Source: a virus
DNA: 30,231 nucleotides
Strand: one strand, 5' to 3'
IMG/VR virus record: IMGVR_UViG_3300031758_000383
Location: 1 to 30,231 of that record
Below the pieces are notes generated by a model. It saw nothing but the letters and a program-made list of their open reading frames with translations. It was not told the origin of the DNA and ran no database searches. This document shows, one piece after another, positions 27,134 to 30,231 of the stretch. Within the stretch, counting starts at the first letter, position 1. Each line of letters opens with the position of its first letter. Both the position numbers and the translations under genes were made by a program.

Positions 27134-27210
27134 GTCTCGTTAGCTCAACTGAATAGAGCGTCGGTCTACGGAACCGAAGGTTGAGGGTTTGATTCCTTCA
27201 CGGGACTCCA
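27134..27210 (+). tRNA. tRNA-Arg (anticodon ACG)
   Basis: Acceptor GTCTCGT/ACGGGAC, T, CCA; anticodon arm TCGGT-CTACGGA-ACCGA. A34 implies conversion to inosine by the host TadA. Confidence 0.92.
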
Positions 27211-27213
27211 TTT

Positions 27214-27288
27214 GCGGGTGTAGCTCAGTGGTAGAGCGTCACGTTGCCAACGTGAATGTCGTGGGTTCGACCCCCATTGCCCGCTCCA
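27214..27288 (+). tRNA. tRNA-Gly (anticodon GCC)
   Basis: Acceptor GCGGGTG/TGCCCGC with wobble pairs, T, CCA; anticodon arm TCACG-TTGCCAA-CGTGA. Confidence 0.92.
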
Positions 27289-27293
27289 ATAAT

Positions 27294-27370
27294 GCGCGTG
27301 TGACGGAATTGGTATACGTATTAGTCTTAGAAACTAAGTTTTGCAGGTTCAAGTCCTGCCATGCGCACCA
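27294..27370 (+). tRNA. tRNA-Leu (anticodon TAG), short variable loop
   Basis: Acceptor GCGCGTG/CATGCGC, A, CCA; anticodon arm TTAGT-CTTAGAA-ACTAA; T arm GCAGG-TTCAAGT-CCTGC. Only about five bases (GTTTT) lie in the variable region, whereas leucine tRNAs normally have a long arm. Confidence 0.88.
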
Positions 27371-27376
27371 TAAATT

Positions 27377-27488
27377 AGGTTCACTACAGCATATAGACAT
27401 GATAATAGGAAAGTTCCGGTGTACAATTCCGGAGGACCTAAGGGTCTTAGTGTAATAGGCTAGCACGTCCTAACCTAAGTGTGAACCT
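27377..27488 (+). ncRNA. Y-RNA-like element A (permuted tRNA-like core)
   Basis: Terminal stem AGGTTCAC (27377-27384)/GTGAACCT (27481-27488), followed at once by the shared motif TACAGCATA. The core, in order, is a T-arm-like hairpin (TCCGG/CCGGA, 27415-27433), an acceptor-like stem closed by a tetraloop (GGACC-TAAG-GGTCT, 27434-27447) and a D-arm-like hairpin with GG in the loop (GTG/CAC, 27450-27466). This T arm, capped acceptor, D arm order is the tRNA-mimicking domain described for bacterial Y RNAs. It starts 7 bp after tRNA-Leu. The 3' flank is GCATAG, unlike the CTGTTGA of elements B-E. Confidence 0.68.
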
Positions 27489-27498
27489 GCATAGTTTT

Positions 27499-27612
27499 AG
27501 GCTATCTACAGCATATCTTTCGCCTTGTAAGCCGTAGGTCGTTGGTTCGAATCCAACTAGGAGCTCTTTGCTTCTATAGCTCAGCGGATAGAGCAACGTA
27601 AATGCATAGCCT
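27499..27612 (+). ncRNA. Y-RNA-like element B (clear circularly permuted tRNA)
   Basis: Terminal stem AGGCTAT (27499-27505)/ATAGCCT (27606-27612), then TACAGCATA on the 5' side and GTTGA after the 3' strand. The core is a tRNA read in permuted order: CTTGTAAG anticodon-loop-like remnant, variable GTAGGTCG, perfect T arm GTTGG-TTCGAAT-CCAAC (27541-27557), acceptor 3' strand TAGGAGC (27558-27564), linker TCTTT, acceptor 5' strand GCTTCTA (27570-27576), TA, D arm GCTC-AGCGGATA-GAGC (27579-27594). All seven acceptor pairs form (one G-U). The anticodon arm is replaced by the terminal stem, as in Y RNAs bound by Ro60/Rsr. Confidence 0.8.
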
Positions 27613-27626
27613 GTTGAAAATAAATG

Positions 27627-27654
27627 TTTACTTAATAAATCTTTATGGTATTAT
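27627..27654 (+). promoter_or_regulatory. Promoter between Y-like elements B and C
   Basis: TTTACT (27627-27632), 16 bp, TATTAT (27649-27654) preceded by ATGG, the same extended -10 used by the early promoters. Predicted start near 27661, so C, D, E and the Ro-like mRNA could be one transcript. Confidence 0.6.
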
Positions 27655-27670
27655 CAAGTTATAGAGTTTA

Positions 27671-27729
27671 AGGATCCGTACAGCATACTCGCCGTAAGGC
27701 ACTTTTATTGGAAAAAGCAAAGGGATCCT
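27671..27729 (+). ncRNA. Y-RNA-like element C (short form)
   Basis: 59 nt. Terminal stem AGGATCC/GGATCCT, 5' motif TACAGCATA one base after the stem, 3' flank GTTGAG. The core has a GCC-GTAA-GGC hairpin (GNRA loop) and an A/T hairpin CTTTT/AAAAG, with no tRNA-like part. It resembles a Y RNA reduced to the protein-binding stem. Confidence 0.62.
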
Positions 27730-27739
27730 GTTGAGTTTA

Positions 27740-27868
27740 AGATTGACCATACCGCAAAACATTTGACTCTTAGAGTCTTACAGCACTGATACAACTTTGC
27801 GAAGTTGTTATCCACGTGGATAGTTTCGAGGGTACACCACGTTAAAAAAGGAAAGTAGAAGTCAATCT
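27740..27868 (+). ncRNA. Y-RNA-like element D
   Basis: 129 nt. Terminal stem AGATTGAC/GTCAATCT, 5' motif variant TACCGCAAA two bases after the stem, 3' flank GTTGAG. The core has hairpin GACTC-TTA-GAGTC (27765-27777) and a 10-bp hairpin with a TGCG loop and one bulge (27788-27812, CAACTT/AAGTTG), then ATCCACGTGGAT and a GTTTCGA stretch that may be a T-loop remnant. The core fold is less tRNA-like than A and B. Confidence 0.6.
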
Positions 27869-27877
27869 GTTGAGTTT

Positions 27878-27929
27878 AGATTCAGTTCCGCATACATTAC
27901 AGTCTCGAAAAACTGACAAAGTTGAATCT
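27878..27929 (+). ncRNA. Y-RNA-like element E in the leader of the Ro-like gene
   Basis: 52 nt. Terminal stem AGATTCA/TGAATCT, 5' motif variant TTCCGCATA one base after the stem, small inner hairpin CAGT/ACTG, 3' flank GTTGAAAAGGAG. The flank contains the ribosome-binding site of the Ro-like gene, whose ATG is 20 nt from the stem, so protein binding here could repress its own translation. Confidence 0.6.
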
Positions 27930-27949
27930 GTTGAAAAGGAGAAAGTGAA

Positions 27950-29383
27950 ATGACTACTTTTGTAAATGCTGTTGTTAATCAGTCTGCTCGTACTGAGAAC
28001 GGGATGAAGGCTCGTCAGAATACTGCTAACGCACTTACTGACTTGTTTTTCAAGATCGGTGCTATGCGTGGCCAAAACGTAATCCCTGCTTGGACTGCAG
28101 CTCGCGTGCAAGATCCTGACTTAGCAGCTCGTGTTGCTCTGTGGGCACGTGACGTTCGTGGTGGGGCTGGCGAACGTAAGATCTTCCGCGATATTCTTGT
28201 TGATCTCGCTAACACTGACGCTTCTCAAGCAGCTGCTTTGGCACATAAGGTTCCTGAGCTTGGTCGCTGGGATGACCTACTTGTTCTCGTTGGTACTCCA
28301 ATTGAAGAAGTAGCATTCTTTCGGATCAAGTGTGCCCTTGAAGATGAAAACGGTCTCTGCGCAAAGTGGATGCCTCGTCAGGGTGAAGTAGCTGCAAAGC
28401 TGCGTAACTATCTTGGCTGGACTCCAAAGTTCTACCGTAAGCGTCTGGTTGAGCTGACTAAGGTTGTCGAGACTCAGATGTGTGCTAAGGACTGGGATAA
28501 CATCAACTTCAGTCATGTTCCTTCTGTTGCATCTGCACGTTACAAGAAGGCTTTCGCTCGTCATACTGAAAAGTATAAGGAGTGGGCAGCTGCGCTTGTT
28601 TCTAAGGATCCAGAAGTGCGCGAATCTGTAAAGGTTAACGCTGGTGCAGTGTATCCTTATGATGTATTGAAGGGTTTGTATAACGGTTATCATACTAACT
28701 ATGATAAGGCAAACTACGATCACATCGTAGCGCAGTGGGAAGCACTTCCTAACTATATTGGCGATGCAAGCATCTTGCCATTGGTTGACGTTTCTGGATC
28801 TATGACTTCATCTGCGGGTGGTTATAGCTCTAAGTCAACTACTACATGTCTTGACGTAGCTGTGTCTCTTGGACTGTATCTTGCAGACAAGAACAAGGGT
28901 AAGTTCAAGGATACGTTCTTGACTTTCTCTAGCAAGCCTCAGCTGATGCACCTCAAGGGTAATATCCTTGATAAGCACCATCAGATGTGCACTTCTAAGT
29001 GGGAGATGAATACAAATCTCCACGTTGCTATCCAGAAGATCCTCGATGTAGCAATCGAGGGTTCTGTGCCTCAGGAAGAGATGCCTTCAATGCTTCTTAT
29101 CCTGTCTGATATGCAGTTTGATATGTGTACTAATTATGACGATTCTGCTATGCAGATGATCGCTCGTAAGTATGCTGATGCTGGTTATGTCGTGCCTAAT
29201 ATCGTGTTCTGGAACTTGAATGCACATGACAATGTGCCTGCTCGTTTCAACGATAAGGGTGTTGCGCTCGTGTCTGGTTTCTCACCAGCGATCGTCAAGG
29301 GTATCCTTGCCGCTGATCTTGATGACTTCACACCAGAAGCCATCATGCTAAAGACGATCATGAGTGATCGCTATGACTACTAA
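27950..29383 (+). CDS. Ro60/TROVE-like RNA-binding protein with vWA domain (DUF2828 type)
   Basis: 477 residues. The N-terminal 270 residues are alpha-helical repeats with family signatures ALTDLFFKIGAMRG, ALWARDVRGGAGERKIFRDI, VPELGRWDDLLVL and CAKDWDNINFSHVPSVASAR. The C-terminal von Willebrand A domain has an intact metal site: DVSGS at 280-284, Thr355 in NTNL, and Asp387 in LSDMQFD. This ring-plus-vWA arrangement is that of Ro60/Rsr, which holds Y RNAs on its outer surface and threads defective RNA ends through its ring; the signatures best fit the DUF2828 branch as I remember it. Five Y-like RNAs lie directly upstream. AAGGAG precedes the ATG. Role in infection is inferred: RNA surveillance or tethering of a nuclease. 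Confidence 0.85.
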   Translation: MTTFVNAVVNQSARTENGMKARQNTANALTDLFFKIGAMRGQNVIPAWTAARVQDPDLAARVALWARDVRGGAGERKIFRDILVDLANTDASQAAALAHKVPELGRWDDLLVLVGTPIEEVAFFRIKCALEDENGLCAKWMPRQGEVAAKLRNYLGWTPKFYRKRLVELTKVVETQMCAKDWDNINFSHVPSVASARYKKAFARHTEKYKEWAAALVSKDPEVRESVKVNAGAVYPYDVLKGLYNGYHTNYDKANYDHIVAQWEALPNYIGDASILPLVDVSGSMTSSAGGYSSKSTTTCLDVAVSLGLYLADKNKGKFKDTFLTFSSKPQLMHLKGNILDKHHQMCTSKWEMNTNLHVAIQKILDVAIEGSVPQEEMPSMLLILSDMQFDMCTNYDDSAMQMIARKYADAGYVVPNIVFWNLNAHDNVPARFNDKGVALVSGFSPAIVKGILAADLDDFTPEAIMLKTIMSDRYDY

Positions 29384-29413
29384 ATGATGAGAGTTACGGC
29401 TCTTATTGTATGA

Positions 29414-29475
29414 TCTAAGTACTAATTCTACGATCGGGTCGCGCGTAAGTTTCGTAGTACAGTCGCAATCTTAGA
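29414..29475 (+). other. Structured segment after the Ro-like gene
   Basis: Outer pairing TCTAAG (29414-29419)/CTTAGA (29470-29475) and inner CTACGA (29428-29433)/TCGTAG (29452-29457); a GTACTA/TAGTAC alternative exists. It lies in the 208-bp gap between the Ro-like and HNH genes. It lacks the TACAGCATA motif. No clear terminator. May be a further tRNA-like or processed RNA. Confidence 0.4.
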
Positions 29476-29507
29476 CAACATTCGAGGTGACACGTGAGCC
29501 TCAGCAT

Positions 29508-29558
29508 GGGTGGGCTGCAGAGACGGTGGTTCTGCGACGGACTGGATTTGAAATCTGC
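29508..29558 (+). pseudogene. Possible 5' half of a tRNA-Ser-like gene
   Basis: GGGTGGG (acceptor-like), CT, D arm GCAG/CTGC (29517-29535), then CTGGA-TTTGAAA-TCTGC (anticodon TGA, one mismatch). Five extra bases lie between D arm and anticodon arm. No T arm follows; instead the HNH gene begins. A 3' half that can pair with GGGTGGG lies at 30111-30160. Confidence 0.4.
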
Positions 29559-29563
29559 TTTTG

Positions 29564-29593
29564 TATAAATAAGTTCAAGGAGGACTTATTTAT
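29564..29593 (+). promoter_or_regulatory. Late promoter overlapping a hairpin that sequesters the HNH ribosome-binding site
   Basis: TATAAATA (29564-29571) overlaps the left arm of a perfect 10-bp hairpin: ATAAATAAGT (29565-29574), loop TCAAGGAGG, ACTTATTTAT (29584-29593). AAGGAGG is in the loop and the right arm runs into the ATG. Read-through RNA would fold and block initiation; RNA from the late box (start near 29577) would lack the left arm. Confidence 0.7.
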
Positions 29594-30017
29594 GATACAG
29601 AGGCAAAATAAAGTAACTGATGAAGAGATAATCTTATCTTATAATAAACATAAGCATTTAGGTAAAATCGCTGCTCAATTTAAGTTGCCCATGATTGAAA
29701 TATGGAGAAAGTGTAAGAAGCTTAGATTAGAATTTAATAATGGTGGTGGTCATAGAAAAAAAGTACCACTGTCAGAAATCTTAGAAGGACTACACCCATA
29801 TTTCCAAACAGGAAAAGTTAAGAAAAAACTTATACAAGAAAAAGTATTTGATTATAAATGTGTAGAATGTGGTATATCTCAATGGAATGATAAACCAATA
29901 ACTCTTCACCTAGATCATATAGATGGTGACAGTTCAAATCATATAAAATCAAACCTAAGATTTTTATGCCCAAACTGTCATTCACAAACAGACACATGGT
30001 GTGGAAGAAACAAGTAA
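29592..30017 (+). CDS. HNH homing endonuclease
   Basis: 141 residues. The N-terminal part (VTDEEIILSYNKHKHLGKIA, AQFKLPMIEIWRKCKKL) is a helix-turn-helix-like segment that may read the target site. The C-terminal HNH zinc nuclease has CVECG and CPNCH as metal ligands around LHLDHIDGDSSNHIKSNLRF, with the conserved DH and N. Such genes spread by cutting alleles that lack them. It lies between the halves of a possible interrupted tRNA and directly before tRNA-Tyr. AT-rich relative to surroundings. ATG 29592 is fixed by AAGGAGG; the frame is open further upstream without a start signal. Expression appears restricted to late transcripts. Confidence 0.88.
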   Translation: MIQRQNKVTDEEIILSYNKHKHLGKIAAQFKLPMIEIWRKCKKLRLEFNNGGGHRKKVPLSEILEGLHPYFQTGKVKKKLIQEKVFDYKCVECGISQWNDKPITLHLDHIDGDSSNHIKSNLRFLCPNCHSQTDTWCGRNK

Positions 30018-30018
30018 T

Positions 30019-30110
30019 GGGGAGTGCAAATAAGGACAGGTTGGTACCGTCGGATGACTGTAAATCATCTCCTTAAAGGCAAGAGGTTCGATTCCGTCCA
30101 CTCCCCACCA
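30019..30110 (+). tRNA. tRNA-Tyr (anticodon GTA), irregular
   Basis: Acceptor GGGGAGT/ACTCCCC, A, CCA; anticodon arm GATGA-CTGTAAA-TCATC; variable arm hairpin CCTT/AAGG. About eight extra bases separate acceptor and D stem, and the T stem (AGAGG/CCGTC) pairs poorly, so function is uncertain. Confidence 0.68.
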
Positions 30111-30160
30111 TCCGTTCCCTAAGGGTAACACTGGAGGTTCGAATCCTTCCCCACCTACCA
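30111..30160 (+). pseudogene. tRNA 3' half (T arm, acceptor strand, CCA)
   Basis: CCCTAAGGG resembles a class II variable arm; T arm GGAGG-TTCGAAT-CCTTC (30133-30149); acceptor strand CCCACCT, A, CCA. No 5' half lies directly upstream because tRNA-Tyr ends at 30110. It can pair with GGGTGGG at 29508. Confidence 0.5.
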
Positions 30161-30162
30161 TG

Positions 30163-30231
30163 CCGTTGGGTCGGTAGTGGCTATCGAGACGGTTTCATAC
30201 ACCGTTTAAAGTTGTTTCGAGTACAACCCTC
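30163..30231 (+). tRNA. tRNA-Met-like gene cut by the window end
   Basis: Anticodon arm ACGGT-TTCATAC-ACCGT (CAT) and T arm GTTGT-TTCGAGT-ACAAC; the acceptor 3' strand and CCA lie beyond the window. The 5' boundary is uncertain. Could be elongator Met or an Ile tRNA with modified C34. Confidence 0.55.

Noticed and set aside
28277-28723. 148-codon minus-strand frame inside the Ro-like gene
   Set aside because: Shadow of a long conserved coding region on the other strand.
29487-29591. N-terminal extension of the HNH protein
   Set aside because: No ribosome-binding site; the extension crosses the tRNA-like 5' half and the late promoter, and AAGGAGG fixes the start at 29592.

Overview
The window looks like part of a large T4-like myovirus genome, probably from a phage of an alphaproteobacterium. 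The T4 signature is the leftward block of gp41-type helicase (cut by the window edge), UvsX recombinase and gp43-type DNA polymerase, several copies of the T4 late-promoter box TATAAATA, and a long tRNA array. The host guess is inference: an Omp25/31-like outer-membrane barrel with a rhizobial-style ASDLPSKKAP amino terminus, and a 54-residue protein with a DUF1127-like motif. Radical SAM, Hsp20 and peroxiredoxin genes recall marine and rhizobial T4-like phages.

Layout. (1) 1-5.9 kb, leftward: replication and recombination. (2) 5.9-9.7 kb: lysis genes (three-TM holin-like protein, GH19 endolysin, and an embedded-lipoprotein spanin pair on the plus strand under a TATAAATA box), with Hsp20 and conserved small genes between them. 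(3) 9.7-12.0 kb: an AT-rich leftward island with a twitch-type radical SAM protein, then tRNA-Gln(TTG). (4) 12.0-18.2 kb: a leftward run of mostly tiny genes with ATGA/TAATG overlaps, including peroxiredoxin, a His-rich exported protein, an outer-membrane barrel, a ribbon-helix-helix protein, a Tat-signal protein and a SWIM-like zinc protein. (5) 18.2-19.3 kb: a boundary between leftward and rightward transcription, holding a degenerate 8-bp tandem repeat (about 23 units) and four copies of a small hairpin. (6) 19.3-25.1 kb: rightward small genes, many behind a repeated promoter (TGTACA, 16-17 bp, TGG-TAnnnT), including a HAD phosphatase and a helix-turn-helix protein. (7) 25.1 kb to the end: a rightward RNA-rich region with 15 tRNAs, two unassigned structured RNAs, a tandem set of five Y-RNA-like elements, a Ro60/TROVE-like vWA protein, an HNH homing endonuclease, tRNA-Tyr and tRNA fragments.

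The most striking feature is 27.37-29.38 kb. Five consecutive elements each have a terminal stem of different sequence but the same layout: AGR-stem, a TACMGCAWA motif, a structured middle, the matching strand, then usually CTGTTGA. They lie directly upstream of a gene for a TROVE/DUF2828-type ring-plus-vWA protein. Two elements contain a circularly permuted tRNA-like fold (T arm, loop-capped acceptor stem, D arm), the architecture known for bacterial Y RNAs that bind Ro60/Rsr. This looks like a phage-encoded Ro-Y RNA system with an unusually rich set of Y RNAs, placed at the end of the tRNA array. Other unassigned signals are a doubly pseudoknotted RNA between tRNA-fMet and tRNA-Asp, a 10-bp-closed RNA domain ahead of the first tRNA, the octamer tandem repeat, and an HNH gene whose ribosome-binding site sits in a hairpin overlapping a late promoter, as in T4 I-TevI.
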